Notes: generated by a model not told the origin, from the letters alone. A stretch of 64,000 bases of DNA from Flavobacteriales bacterium (GCA_016717225.1 JADKGB010000001.1:1-64000), one strand, 5' to 3'. Shown: positions 47,368 through 57,193, counted from the stretch's first letter. A program made the numbers and translations.

Positions 47368-50300
47368 ATGACCACTCCGCAGAAACGAACGCGATGCGCT
47401 CAGATGCTCCGGCATTTGATAGTGTTCGCATTCTTGCTGTGTGGGCCATTCGCCAGCAAAGCGAACCACTATTCGGGCGGAAGCATCACCTACAGTTGCC
47501 TCGGTGGTAACCAGTACCAGATCGATCTTGACCTTTTTCTGGATTGTTCCGGGACGGCGATCGTTCCTCAAACACTCACATTCACAAGTGATTGTGGTAC
47601 CACGTTCACGGTTGCGGGCTTGGTTCCTCAGGCGCCAACGGAGGTGAGTCAACTGTGCGCGGCACAGTTGGCGAACAGCACGTGCAATGGCGGAGCGCTT
47701 CCCGGGATCAATTATTTCCGGTTCACTACCATCCAGATACTTCCGCCGTGCGATGGATGGACCATCAGCTGGAACATTTGCTGCCGAGCTGTAGCGATCG
47801 ATCTTGTCGGTACGCAAGGCATGTACATCGAGGCCGAATTGAACACGATCACAGCGCCTTGTGACAACTCACCGGTCTTTACTGACCAATCTCTTCCGTA
47901 TGTATGCGTGAACCAGCCTGTTTACTACAATTTCGGAGTTACTGAACCGGATGGGAACACGCTGGTTTATCAGCTGATCAACGGGCGCTACTTCAACTCG
48001 GGACCACAGGTTTTGAATTATCAGCCTGGTTTTTCGGGAGGAACACCAGTGGCAGGGATCACGGTTGACCCCATTACTGGTCAAGTCGTTTTCACCCCTA
48101 CACTGAGTGGCAATTATGTAGTGGTGATGGAGGTGGAGCAGTACGATGTGAACGGCAACTATATCGGCTCAGTGATGCGCGACATCATTTTTGTTGTACT
48201 GCCATGTACGGGCAATGCGCCTTCCACTGCAGGCGTGGTGAATAATTCCGCCGGTATCCTCACAGGCCCGAACAGCATCGAGGTGTGTGATGGAGTGCCC
48301 TTTTGTGTGGATGTGCAATTCAGTGATCTGGATCCTGGAACTGTTCTACAAGTGGTCTCCCAAGCAACAGCCTTGCTTCCAGGTGCGACGTTCAGCGTGG
48401 TTGGCGCGAACCCTGCCACTGCTACCATTTGCTGGACTGGCAATATCAACAACACGCCTGTGAACGTCCTCATCCAAGCGGATGATGGATCATGCCCTAT
48501 CGAGAACACAGCTTCGGTCGCTGTGAATATCACAACGGTGGTTGGCGTAGGACCTGCGCCATCGCCCGGGATCAATGGTGCAGCCTCTGCTTGTCCGGGT
48601 GGGAATTCGTTCTCCTTGCTCGCAGAACTGGGTGGAAGCCCGGATCCGAACGGGTATTGGACGGATCCGAACGGCAACGCACATGGTGCAACGTTCGACC
48701 CGTTGTTGGATATAGCGGGCATCTATACCTACACCGTAGGCAATGCCTGCCAGAGCGCATCCGCAACCGTGAACGTAAGTTTTGCGGCTGCGCCCAACCC
48801 TGGCACGAACGGTAATTTGACCCTTTGTTCGAACGGCGCAGCCACCAACCTCATTACGGGGCTTGGCGGAGCGCCTTCTGCAGGTGGTTCATGGACGTCT
48901 CCGGGTGGTGTTCCTTTCGGAAATTCGTATGACCCGGTTGTCAACCTTCCTGGAATTTACACCTACACGGTGGCCGGTGGAGCGGGTTGCCCGGGTTCGA
49001 GCGCAACGGTCACGGTCGCCGAAACAACAGCACCGAACGCGGGCACCAATGGTGTGTTGAATATTTGTTCGAACAGTCCACTTTCCGTTCTCTTCACCTC
49101 ATTGGGTGGAGCCCCATCTGCAGGTGGCGTTTGGACAGCTCCTGGTGGTGGACCTAATGGGGGGAACTATAATCCACCCGTGCATGCCCCTGGTGTATAC
49201 ACGTACACCGTAACCGGCACTGCCCCCTGTGCCAATGCGGTTTCAACGGTTACGGTCACGGAGAACCCGCAGCCCAATGCCGGCACCAACGGTACGCTTA
49301 CAACGTGTTCGTCTTCTCCGACCACCGACCTTTTTACACGTCTTACGGGTACTCCGCAAGCAGGAGGTACCTGGACCGCACCAGGAGGCGCTGCTCATTC
49401 CAATATCTATGATCCTGCCGTCGATGTATCCGGTGTGTATGTGTACACGGTTCTGGGTGTTGCACCCTGTGCCAATGCAGCCGCAACGGTTACAGTAACA
49501 GAGAACGCTGGTCCCAACGCAGGCGTCGATGGCACGTTGGCCATTTGTGGTAACAGTGCACCAGAACTGCTGTTCTCTCAGTTGGGTGGTGGTGCCCAAG
49601 GAGGTGGGACATGGACAGCTCCCGGTGGTGGAGCTCATAGTGGTACCTATATTCCTGCTGCCAACGGGCCAGGTGTCTATACGTACTCCGTACCTGGCAT
49701 CGCACCGTGCCCTGCGGATCAGAGCATTGTTACTGTTACCGAGCCAGCACCTGTGAACGCAGGAACCGATGGAGCGTTAGCTCTTTGTGCGAACAACACA
49801 CCAACGAATTTGCAGACACTTTTGGTTGGTGCGCAAGCTGGTGGAAGCTGGACCGATGCCGGGGGAGCAGTATTCAGCGGTAGTTACGATCCACTGGTGA
49901 ATACCTCTGGTGTATACACGTACACGGTCACAGGCACTGCCCCCTGTCCAAATGATGTGGCGATTGTTACGGTCACAGAGAACCAACCACCGATCGCTGG
50001 AGCGGATGGTGTTCTGACAGTATGTAGCACTAGCGGTACCACAGCACTTTTCACATTGCTCGCGGGAGCCCAGGCTGGAGGTACGTGGACTGCTCCTGGT
50101 GGAGTGGCCCATTCGGGCACGTATGATCCTGCGTTGAACGCTTCTGGTGTTTATACCTATACGCTGATCGCAACGGCACCGTGTGTGAACGACGCAGCGA
50201 CGGTAACGGTAACCGAGAACGCAGCCACGAACGCAGGCACGAACGGATCGTTGGCGATCTGTGATAACGGAGCTGCCTCCGCACTGTTCACTCAATTGGG

Positions 50301-51207
50301 CGGTGCCCCGCAAGCAGGCGGAGCATGGAGCGGACCAAGTGCTGTTGTGGGTGGCAATTACGATCCAGCGACGATGACGGCTGGCGTTTACACGTACACG
50401 GTAACAGGAGTTGCGCCCTGTGCGAACGCGAGTTCGACGGTAACAGTAACAGAGAACGCAGCCACGAACGCAGGCACGAACGGATCGTTGACGATCTGTG
50501 ATAACGGAGCTGCCTCCGCACTGTTCACTCAATTGGGCGGTGCCCCGCAAGCAGGCGGAGCATGGAGCGGACCAAGTGCTGTTGTGGGCGGCAATTACGA
50601 TCCAGCAACGATGACGGCTGGCGTGTACACGTACACGGTAACAGGAGTTGCACCCTGTGCGAACGCGAGTTCGACGGTGACGGTAACCGAGAACGCAGCA
50701 ACGAACGCAGGCACGAACGGATCGTTGACGATCTGTGACAACGGAGCGGCGACATCACTGTTCACTCAATTGGGCGGTGCCCCGCAAGCAGGCGGAGCAT
50801 GGAGCGGACCAAGTGCGGTTGTGGGCGGCAATTACGATCCAGCAACGATGACGGCTGGCGTGTATACGTACACGGTAACAGGAGTTGCGCCATGCGCGTA
50901 CGCGAGCGCAACGGTGACGGTAACCGAGAACGCAGCCACGAACGCAGGCACGAACGGATCGTTGACGCTGTGCAGCAACGCAGCATCGGTGGCCCCCTCA
51001 ATTGGGCGGTGCCCCGCAAGCAGGCGGAGCATGGAGCGGACCAAGTGCGGTTGTGGGCGGCAATTACGATCCAGCGACGATGACGGCTGGCGTGTATACA
51101 TACACGGTAACAGGAGTTGCACCCTGTGCGAACGCGAGTTCGACGGTAACAGTCACAGAGAACGCAGCCACGAACGCAGGCACGAACGGATCGTTGGCGA
51201 TCTGTGA
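47368..51207 (+). CDS. Second adhesin, fragment 1 (signal peptide, Cys-rich module, repeat units 1-11)
   Basis: This frame is correct from the start codon to about 50985. There a 5-base deletion relative to neighbouring units throws it out of frame, and the last about 70 residues (Arg/Glu-rich, no repeat pattern) are not genuine. It carries the exported N-terminus, the Cys-rich module of about 265 residues ending FVVLPC, a further domain (GVPFCVDVQFSDLDPG, TATICWTGN), and the first, most divergent repeats. Confidence 0.85.
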   Translation: MTTPQKRTRCAQMLRHLIVFAFLLCGPFASKANHYSGGSITYSCLGGNQYQIDLDLFLDCSGTAIVPQTLTFTSDCGTTFTVAGLVPQAPTEVSQLCAAQLANSTCNGGALPGINYFRFTTIQILPPCDGWTISWNICCRAVAIDLVGTQGMYIEAELNTITAPCDNSPVFTDQSLPYVCVNQPVYYNFGVTEPDGNTLVYQLINGRYFNSGPQVLNYQPGFSGGTPVAGITVDPITGQVVFTPTLSGNYVVVMEVEQYDVNGNYIGSVMRDIIFVVLPCTGNAPSTAGVVNNSAGILTGPNSIEVCDGVPFCVDVQFSDLDPGTVLQVVSQATALLPGATFSVVGANPATATICWTGNINNTPVNVLIQADDGSCPIENTASVAVNITTVVGVGPAPSPGINGAASACPGGNSFSLLAELGGSPDPNGYWTDPNGNAHGATFDPLLDIAGIYTYTVGNACQSASATVNVSFAAAPNPGTNGNLTLCSNGAATNLITGLGGAPSAGGSWTSPGGVPFGNSYDPVVNLPGIYTYTVAGGAGCPGSSATVTVAETTAPNAGTNGVLNICSNSPLSVLFTSLGGAPSAGGVWTAPGGGPNGGNYNPPVHAPGVYTYTVTGTAPCANAVSTVTVTENPQPNAGTNGTLTTCSSSPTTDLFTRLTGTPQAGGTWTAPGGAAHSNIYDPAVDVSGVYVYTVLGVAPCANAAATVTVTENAGPNAGVDGTLAICGNSAPELLFSQLGGGAQGGGTWTAPGGGAHSGTYIPAANGPGVYTYSVPGIAPCPADQSIVTVTEPAPVNAGTDGALALCANNTPTNLQTLLVGAQAGGSWTDAGGAVFSGSYDPLVNTSGVYTYTVTGTAPCPNDVAIVTVTENQPPIAGADGVLTVCSTSGTTALFTLLAGAQAGGTWTAPGGVAHSGTYDPALNASGVYTYTLIATAPCVNDAATVTVTENAATNAGTNGSLAICDNGAASALFTQLGGAPQAGGAWSGPSAVVGGNYDPATMTAGVYTYTVTGVAPCANASSTVTVTENAATNAGTNGSLTICDNGAASALFTQLGGAPQAGGAWSGPSAVVGGNYDPATMTAGVYTYTVTGVAPCANASSTVTVTENAATNAGTNGSLTICDNGAATSLFTQLGGAPQAGGAWSGPSAVVGGNYDPATMTAGVYTYTVTGVAPCAYASATVTVTENAATNAGTNGSLTLCSNAASVAPSIGRCPASRRSMERTKCGCGRQLRSSDDDGWRVYIHGNRSCTLCEREFDGNSHRERSHERRHERIVGDL

Positions 51208-52153
51208 CAACGGAGCGGCGACATCACTGTTCACTCAATTGGGTGGTGCACCGCAAGCAGGCGGAGCATGGAGCGGACCAAGTGCGGTTGTGGGCGGCAA
51301 TTACGATCCAGCAACGATGACGGCTGGCGTGTACACGTACACGGTAACAGGAGTTGCACCCTGTGCGAACGCGAGTTCGACGGTAACGGTCACAGAGAAC
51401 GCAGCAACGAACGCAGGCACGAACGGATCGTTGACGCTGTGCAGCAACGGAGCGCATCACTCTATCTACTCAATTGGGCGGTGCCCCGCAAGCAGGCGGA
51501 GCATGGAGCGGACCAAGTGCTGTTGTGGGCGGCAATTACGATCCAGCAACGATGACGGCTGGCGTGTATACGTACACGGTAACAGGAGTTGCGCCATGCG
51601 CGAACGCGAGCGCAACGGTGACGGTAACCGAGAACGCAGCAACGAACGCAGGCACGAACGGATCGTTGACGCTGTGCAGCAACGGAGTATCAGTGGCTCT
51701 ATCTACTGGATTGGGCGCTGCCCCGCAAGCAGGCGGAGCATGGAGCGGACCAAGTGCTGTTGTGGGTGGCAATTACGATCCAGCAACGATGACGGCTGGC
51801 GTTTACACGTACACGGTAACAGGAGTTGCGCCATGCGCGAACGCGAGCGCAACGGTGACGGTAACCGAGAACGCAGCAACGAACGCAGGCACGAACGGAT
51901 CGTTGACGCTGTGCAGCAACGGAGTATCAGTGGCTCTATCTACTGGATTGGGCGCTGCCCCGCAAGCAGGCGGAGCATGGAGCGGACCAAGTGCTGTTGT
52001 GGGTGGCAATTACGATCCAGCAACGATGACGGCTGGCGTTTACACGTACACGGTAACAGGAGTTGCGCCATGCGCGAACGCGAGCGCAACGGTGACGGTA
52101 ACCGAGAACGCAGCAACGAACGCAGGCACGAACGGATCGTTGACGATCTGTGA
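51002..52153 (+). CDS. Second adhesin, fragment 2 (repeat units 11-13)
   Basis: The true repeat sequence is read in this frame only from about 51000 to about 51450 (GGAPQAGGAWSGPSAVVGG units). A 2-base deletion near 51460 then ends the match, and the remainder, rich in Arg and Cys, is an out-of-frame reading of later repeats. It has no start site of its own and is a piece of the gene 47368-57193. Confidence 0.6.
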   Translation: MGGAPQAGGAWSGPSAVVGGNYDPATMTAGVYTYTVTGVAPCANASSTVTVTENAATNAGTNGSLAICDNGAATSLFTQLGGAPQAGGAWSGPSAVVGGNYDPATMTAGVYTYTVTGVAPCANASSTVTVTENAATNAGTNGSLTLCSNGAHHSIYSIGRCPASRRSMERTKCCCGRQLRSSNDDGWRVYVHGNRSCAMRERERNGDGNRERSNERRHERIVDAVQQRSISGSIYWIGRCPASRRSMERTKCCCGWQLRSSNDDGWRLHVHGNRSCAMRERERNGDGNRERSNERRHERIVDAVQQRSISGSIYWIGRCPASRRSMERTKCCCGWQLRSSNDDGWRLHVHGNRSCAMRERERNGDGNRERSNERRHERIVDDL

Positions 52154-53051
52154 CAACGGAGCTGCCTCCACACTGTTCACTCAATTGGGCAGTGCCCCGC
52201 AAGCAGGTGGAGCATGGAGCGGACCAAGTGCGGTTGTGGGCGGCAATTACGATCCAGCGACGATGACGGCTGGCGTTTACACGTACACGGTAACAGGAGT
52301 TGCGCCATGCGCGAACGCGAGCGCAACGGTGACAGTAACAGAGAACACGGCCCCCAACGCTGGAGCTGATGCGAGCACCTCGATCTGCGATCAGGGCTTG
52401 GCAACGAACCTGCTGCCCTTGCTCGTTGGCGCGCAAGCGGGCGGCACATGGACAGGGCCCGGTGGTGGTGCGTTCAGCGGCAGCTACGATCCGGCTACCA
52501 ATGCGAGCGGCAACTACACGTACACGGTAGCGGGGATAGTTCCATGCGCCGCGGATCAAGCGGTGGTTACGGTAACGGAGACGAGTTCACCGAACGCTGG
52601 CACGAACGGCACGCTCACGCTGTGCGCGAACAGTGCATCCACGAACCTGTTCCTGTCTCTGGGCGGCGGCGCACAAGCGGGCGGCACATGGGCAACTCCC
52701 GGTGGCGCGGCGCACAGCGCAACGATCGATCCGGCGGTGGACGCAGCGGGCATCTATGTGTACACCTTGAACGCAACAGCGCCCTGCGTAAGCGACCAGT
52801 CGCAAGTGAACGTTGTGATCAACACGGCCCCCAACGCTGGAGCTGATGCGAGCACCTCGATCTGCGATCAGGGCTTGGCGACGAACCTGCTGCCCTTGCT
52901 CGTTGGCGCGCAAGCTGGCGGCACATGGACAGCGCCCGGTGGTGGTGCGTTCAGCGGCAGCTACGATCCGGCTACCAATGCGAGCGGCAACTACACGTAC
53001 ACGGTAGCGGGTACACTGCCATGCGCCGCGATCAGGCGGTGGTTACGGTAA
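51474..53051 (+). CDS. Second adhesin, fragment 3 (repeat units 13-19)
   Basis: This frame carries the real sequence from about 51470 to 53030. It covers the near-identical 237-base units with GVSVALSTGLGAAP or GAASTLFTQLGSAP, then the switch to the ADASTSICDQGLATNLLP and TLTLCANSASTNLFLS pair. It ends at a one-base deletion in CCGCG|ATCAGG, where the other copies read CCGCGGATCA. There is no independent start. Confidence 0.65.
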   Translation: MGGAPQAGGAWSGPSAVVGGNYDPATMTAGVYTYTVTGVAPCANASATVTVTENAATNAGTNGSLTLCSNGVSVALSTGLGAAPQAGGAWSGPSAVVGGNYDPATMTAGVYTYTVTGVAPCANASATVTVTENAATNAGTNGSLTLCSNGVSVALSTGLGAAPQAGGAWSGPSAVVGGNYDPATMTAGVYTYTVTGVAPCANASATVTVTENAATNAGTNGSLTICDNGAASTLFTQLGSAPQAGGAWSGPSAVVGGNYDPATMTAGVYTYTVTGVAPCANASATVTVTENTAPNAGADASTSICDQGLATNLLPLLVGAQAGGTWTGPGGGAFSGSYDPATNASGNYTYTVAGIVPCAADQAVVTVTETSSPNAGTNGTLTLCANSASTNLFLSLGGGAQAGGTWATPGGAAHSATIDPAVDAAGIYVYTLNATAPCVSDQSQVNVVINTAPNAGADASTSICDQGLATNLLPLLVGAQAGGTWTAPGGGAFSGSYDPATNASGNYTYTVAGTLPCAAIRRWLR

Positions 53052-55216
53052 CGGAGACGAGTTCACCGAACGCTGGCACGAACGGCACGCTCACACTGTG
53101 CGCGAACAGTGCATCCACGAACCTGTTCCTGTCTCTGGGCGGCGGCGCACAAGCAGGCGGCACATGGGCAACTCCCGGTGGCGCGGCGCACAGCGCAACG
53201 ATCGATCCGGCGGTGGACGCCGCGGGCATCTATGTGTACACACTGAACGCAACAGCGCCCTGCGTAAGCGACCAGTCGCAAGTAAACGTCACGATCAACA
53301 CGGCGCCCAACGCTGGAGCTGATGCGAGCACCTCGATCTGCGATCAGGGCTTGGCAACGAACCTGCTGCCCTTGCTCGTTGGCGCGCAAGCGGGCGGCAC
53401 ATGGACAGGGCCCGGTGGTGGTGCGTTCAGCGGCAGCTACGATCCGGCTACCAATGCGAGCGGCAACTACACATACACGGTAGCGGGGACACTGCCATGC
53501 GCAGCGGACCAGGCGGTAGTAGCGGTAACGGAGACGAGTTCACCGAACGCTGGTACGAACGGCACGCTCACGCTGTGCGCGAACAGTGCATCCACGAACC
53601 TGTTCCTGTCTCTGGGCGGCGGCGCACAAGCAGGCGGCACATGGGCAACTCCCGGTGGCGCGGCGCACAGCGCAACGATCGATCCGGCGGTGGACGCAGC
53701 GGGCATCTATGTGTACACGTTGAACGCGGTGTTGCCTTGTGTGAGCGACCAGTCGCAAGTGAACGTTGTGATCAACACGGCTCCCAACGCTGGAGCTGAT
53801 GCGAGCACCTCGATCTGCGATCAGGGCTTGGCGACGAACCTGTTGCCCTTGCTCGTTGGCGCTCAAGCTGGCGGCACATGGACAGCGCCCGGTGGTGGTG
53901 CGTTCAGCGGCAGCTACGATCCGGCTACCAATGCGAGCGGCAACTACACGTACACGGTAGCGGGGATAGTTCCATGCGCAGCGGACCAAGCGGTGGTTAC
54001 GGTAACGGAGACGAGTTCACCGAACGCTGGCACGAACGGCACGCTCACACTGTGCGCGAACAGTGCATCCACGAACCTGTTCCTGTCTCTGGGCGGCGGC
54101 GCACAAGCGGGCGGCACATGGGCAACTCCCGGTGGCGCGGCGCACAGCGCAACGATCGATCCGGCGGTGGATCCAGCAGGCATCTACGTGTACACGTTGA
54201 ACGCGGTGTTGCCTTGTGTAAGCGACCAGTCGCAAGTGAACGTAGTGATCAACACGGCCCCCAACGCTGGAGCTGATGCGAGTACCTCGATCTGCGATCA
54301 GGGCTTGGCGACGAACCTGCTGCCCTTGCTCGTTGGCGCTCAAGCTGGCGGCACATGGACAGCGCCCGGTGGTGGTGCGTTCAGCGGCAGCTACGATCCG
54401 GCTACCAATGCGAGCGGCAACTATACGTACACGGTAGCGGGCACACTGCCATGCGCTGCTGATCAAGCGGTGGTTACGGTAACGGAGACGAGTTCACCGA
54501 ACGCTGGCACGAACGGCACGCTCACGCTGTGCGCGAACAGTGCATCCACGAACCTGTTCCTGTCTCTGGGCGGCGGCGCACAAGCGGGCGGCACATGGGC
54601 AACTCCCGGTGGCGCGGCGCACAGCGCAACGATCGACCCGGCGGTGGATCCAGCAGGCATCTACGTGTACACGTTGAACGCGGTGTTGCCTTGTGTAAGC
54701 GACCTGTCGCAAGTAAACGTTGTGATCAACACGGCGCCCAACGCTGGAGCTGATGCGAGCACCTCGATCTGCGATCAGGGCTTGGCAACGAACCTGCTGC
54801 CCTTGCTCGTTGGAGCGCAAGCTGGCGGCACATGGACAGCGCCCGGTGGTGGTGCGTTCAGCGGCAGCTACGATCCGGCTACCAATGCGAGCGGCAACTA
54901 TACGTACACGGTAGCGGGGACACTGCCATGCGCAGCGGACCAGGCGGTAGTAGCGGTAACGGAGACGAGTTCACCGAACGCTGGTACGAACGGCACGCTC
55001 ACGCTGTGCGCGAACAGTGCCCCAATTGACCTCTTCGCTCAGCTCAATGGTGGCGCGCAGCTCGGTGGTTCTTGGACCGATCCTAGCAACTCACCGCACC
55101 CGGCGAACTTCAACCCGGCGGTCGATCCGGCTGGTTCGTATACCTACACGATCGCTGGTAATTCGCCTTGTTCATCGTCGAGCGCTCAAGTCGAAGTAAC
55201 TGTTGAAACCGCTCCG
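52356..55216 (+). repeat. Higher-order 477-bp repeat, six copies
   Basis: Two different 79-residue units (one starting NAGADASTSIC, one starting NAGTNGTLTLC) alternate as a 159-residue block. Copies start at 52356, 52833, 53309, 53786, 54263 and 54740. All steps are 477 bases except the second, which is 476. The last copy's second unit is diverged. Confidence 0.92.
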
Positions 55217-57193
55217 GAACCTGGCATTAATGGATCGACCTCAGTTTGCTCCGGTGATGCTGCCTTTGATCTTTTCCTGTTGTTGGATGGGTCGCCCGAT
55301 GCGAATGGAACATGGACATCACCAGGAGGCGGAGTTAGCACAGGTGTTTTCGATCCTTCTTCTTCGATCCAAGGCGTGTACACCTATATCGTTTCAGGAA
55401 TTGCATGTGGTGCAGAACAAGCTACCGTCACAGTTGGTGTTTCAGTTGGACCTAATGCTGGTCAAAACAATTCCATCGTTTTGTGCGAGACACAAGCTCC
55501 GTTTGCCCTGATCTCCTCGATCACCGGGTCGCCTGATGCAGGGGGAACATGGACTGCTCCCGGCGGTGGCGTGTTCAGTGGAACACTTGATCCTGCGAAT
55601 GCTCAGCCTGGCAACTATACCTACACGGTATCGAGTAGTTCCAGTTGCCCCGATGCACAAGCGGAAGTCACCGTATCCATCAGCGCATCTGTCAGTGCAG
55701 GGTTGGTCGGAGACCTTTCGTTGTGCAATACGAGTGGTCCCGTGCAACTTTTCGGAAGCCTTGGAGGAACACCGGATATTGGCGGCACATGGACAGCTCC
55801 CGGAGGAGGTGCGTTCGATGGCAGTTTCGATCCGAGCGTGGATGCCGCTGGCGTATACCTGTACATCGTTCAAGCGGTGGACCCATGTCCCGCTTCGAGT
55901 GCGGCGGTTACGGTAGTTGTGCAAACAGCGCCTAACGCTGGAGAGAACGCAAGCAGTGCTCTCTGCAGCGATGCAGCGAACCTCGATCTGTTCGGGGTGC
56001 TGAACGGAGCCCCACAACCAGGTGGTTCATGGACAGGTCCGGATGATCAACCGAGTACGGGGATCTTCGATCCCGCGAGTTCACTGGTTGGTGCCTATTC
56101 CTATGAAGTTACCGGGTTGTTCCCTTGCCCAGCGGATGCCGCGATCGTTGTCATGTCAGTGTCTCAAGCCCCCGATGCGGGCGGTGATGCAGCCATTTCG
56201 TTGTGTTCGAATGAAGACCCGTTCACATTGCAATCACTGTTGACAGGTACTCCTGACACAGACGGTGCGTGGGCGTTTCCTGATGGGACCATGTTCAACG
56301 GGATAGTGGATCCTGCGAGTTCGCCTTCTGGCGCGTATACGTACACTGTGCTTTCGCCCGCACCCTGTTTGTCCGATCAGGCGATCGTGAACGTGGTCAT
56401 CAACCAATTGCCTGCGCCGGTGATCGTCGTGGAAACGGACGGTGGCTGCGCTCCTGTATCAGCAACATTCACGAATGGCTATGCAGGGTTTGGTAGTTGC
56501 AATTGGACCTTCGGTAACGACAGTTCAAGTTCCGAATGCGCTCCGCCGACGGTGATCTATGAGAATGCGGGTTCCTACAGCATCACCCTGACCATGGATG
56601 CTGGCAACGGTTGCGCGGCATCGGTGTCCCTGGTGAATGGTGTGCAGGTGTTTACCCAGCCCGTAGCATCATTCACGGTTCTGCCGGAAAACCTGAACAC
56701 TGGCGCGCCAGAAGCCTTCTTCCAGAACAACAGCACTGGTGCACTTGCCTATTTGTGGGAATTCGGTGACATTGGGTCGAGCACTGAACCACAGCCGAGT
56801 TTCACATTTCCCGATCAGCTCGAAGGATCTTATCCAGTTTGCCTTTCCGCGTTCGTATCGGAGAACTGCATGGACACCATCTGTACGGATGTCTTCGTGC
56901 CGGCAGGTGCTGGTCTTTTCGTACCCAATGCATTTACACCCGATGGCGACGGCATGAATGATGTTTTCACACCATATGTCGCAGGCATTTCGGCTGACAG
57001 TTATCAGCTCTTGATCTTCGATCGATGGGGCCAGTCTCTTTTCAGCACCACGCGTATAGGAGATGGATGGAATGGCACTTTCGGCGATGGATCGTTAACG
57101 CCGGAAGGGGTCTATGTCTGGAGGATCATTGGCAACAACCGCTTTGGCGTAGGCCGCGTGGATCGTACAGGGCACGTTACGTTGCTGCGTTGA
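52925..57193 (+). CDS. Second adhesin, fragment 4 (repeat units 19-33, PKD domains, T9SS type B C-terminus)
   Basis: The frame is genuine from 53031 to the stop. It holds the remaining copies of the 477-base two-unit repeat. Five more divergent single units follow (EPGINGSTSVC, NAGQNNSIVLC, SAGLVGDLSLC, NAGENASSALC, DAGGDAAISLC). Two PKD-like domains of about 80 residues (CAPVSATFTNGYAGFGSCNW; ASFTVLPENLNTGAPEAFF) precede the gliding-motility-associated C-terminal domain that directs T9SS export. The first about 35 residues are out of frame. Confidence 0.85.
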   Translation: MDSARWWCVQRQLRSGYQCERQLHVHGSGYTAMRRDQAVVTVTETSSPNAGTNGTLTLCANSASTNLFLSLGGGAQAGGTWATPGGAAHSATIDPAVDAAGIYVYTLNATAPCVSDQSQVNVTINTAPNAGADASTSICDQGLATNLLPLLVGAQAGGTWTGPGGGAFSGSYDPATNASGNYTYTVAGTLPCAADQAVVAVTETSSPNAGTNGTLTLCANSASTNLFLSLGGGAQAGGTWATPGGAAHSATIDPAVDAAGIYVYTLNAVLPCVSDQSQVNVVINTAPNAGADASTSICDQGLATNLLPLLVGAQAGGTWTAPGGGAFSGSYDPATNASGNYTYTVAGIVPCAADQAVVTVTETSSPNAGTNGTLTLCANSASTNLFLSLGGGAQAGGTWATPGGAAHSATIDPAVDPAGIYVYTLNAVLPCVSDQSQVNVVINTAPNAGADASTSICDQGLATNLLPLLVGAQAGGTWTAPGGGAFSGSYDPATNASGNYTYTVAGTLPCAADQAVVTVTETSSPNAGTNGTLTLCANSASTNLFLSLGGGAQAGGTWATPGGAAHSATIDPAVDPAGIYVYTLNAVLPCVSDLSQVNVVINTAPNAGADASTSICDQGLATNLLPLLVGAQAGGTWTAPGGGAFSGSYDPATNASGNYTYTVAGTLPCAADQAVVAVTETSSPNAGTNGTLTLCANSAPIDLFAQLNGGAQLGGSWTDPSNSPHPANFNPAVDPAGSYTYTIAGNSPCSSSSAQVEVTVETAPEPGINGSTSVCSGDAAFDLFLLLDGSPDANGTWTSPGGGVSTGVFDPSSSIQGVYTYIVSGIACGAEQATVTVGVSVGPNAGQNNSIVLCETQAPFALISSITGSPDAGGTWTAPGGGVFSGTLDPANAQPGNYTYTVSSSSSCPDAQAEVTVSISASVSAGLVGDLSLCNTSGPVQLFGSLGGTPDIGGTWTAPGGGAFDGSFDPSVDAAGVYLYIVQAVDPCPASSAAVTVVVQTAPNAGENASSALCSDAANLDLFGVLNGAPQPGGSWTGPDDQPSTGIFDPASSLVGAYSYEVTGLFPCPADAAIVVMSVSQAPDAGGDAAISLCSNEDPFTLQSLLTGTPDTDGAWAFPDGTMFNGIVDPASSPSGAYTYTVLSPAPCLSDQAIVNVVINQLPAPVIVVETDGGCAPVSATFTNGYAGFGSCNWTFGNDSSSSECAPPTVIYENAGSYSITLTMDAGNGCAASVSLVNGVQVFTQPVASFTVLPENLNTGAPEAFFQNNSTGALAYLWEFGDIGSSTEPQPSFTFPDQLEGSYPVCLSAFVSENCMDTICTDVFVPAGAGLFVPNAFTPDGDGMNDVFTPYVAGISADSYQLLIFDRWGQSLFSTTRIGDGWNGTFGDGSLTPEGVYVWRIIGNNRFGVGRVDRTGHVTLLR

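Larger units (their letters stand above)
48562..56410 (+). repeat. Tandem array of about 33 units of about 237 bp in the second adhesin
   Basis: The average spacing is about 238 bases (79 residues). Units 8-16 (about 50227-52355) are nearly identical, and units at both ends are diverged. Each unit has one Cys near its start and one in the APC or LPC near its end. Confidence 0.9.
47368..57193 (+). pseudogene. Second giant repeat adhesin, T9SS type B, interrupted by three small indels
   Basis: Read across frames, this is one gene of about 3275 codons. It has a signal peptide and then the Cys-rich module shared with 6683-8560 (NHYSGGSITYSCLGGNQY, LPPCDGWTISWN, NICCR). About 33 units of about 79 residues follow (NAGTNG...C...GGxWxxPGG...YDPA...GVYTYTV...APC...TVTVTE), then PKD-like domains (GSYSITLTMDAGNGC; YLWEFGDIGS) and a T9SS type B end (VPNAFTPDGDGMNDVF, LLIFDRWGQSLF, VYVWRIIGNN). 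Unit spacing shows the lesions directly. It drops from 237 to 232 bases (near 50985), to 235 (near 51460), and in the 477-base super-repeat to 476 (at 53030/53031). Either the gene is broken or these are assembly errors in repeats. Confidence 0.85.

Noticed and set aside
21845..56410. Possible CRISPR array or satellite because of regular repeats
   Set aside because: Periods are 237, 267 and 477 bases, all multiples of three, lie within open coding frames and lack short identical repeats with unique spacers.
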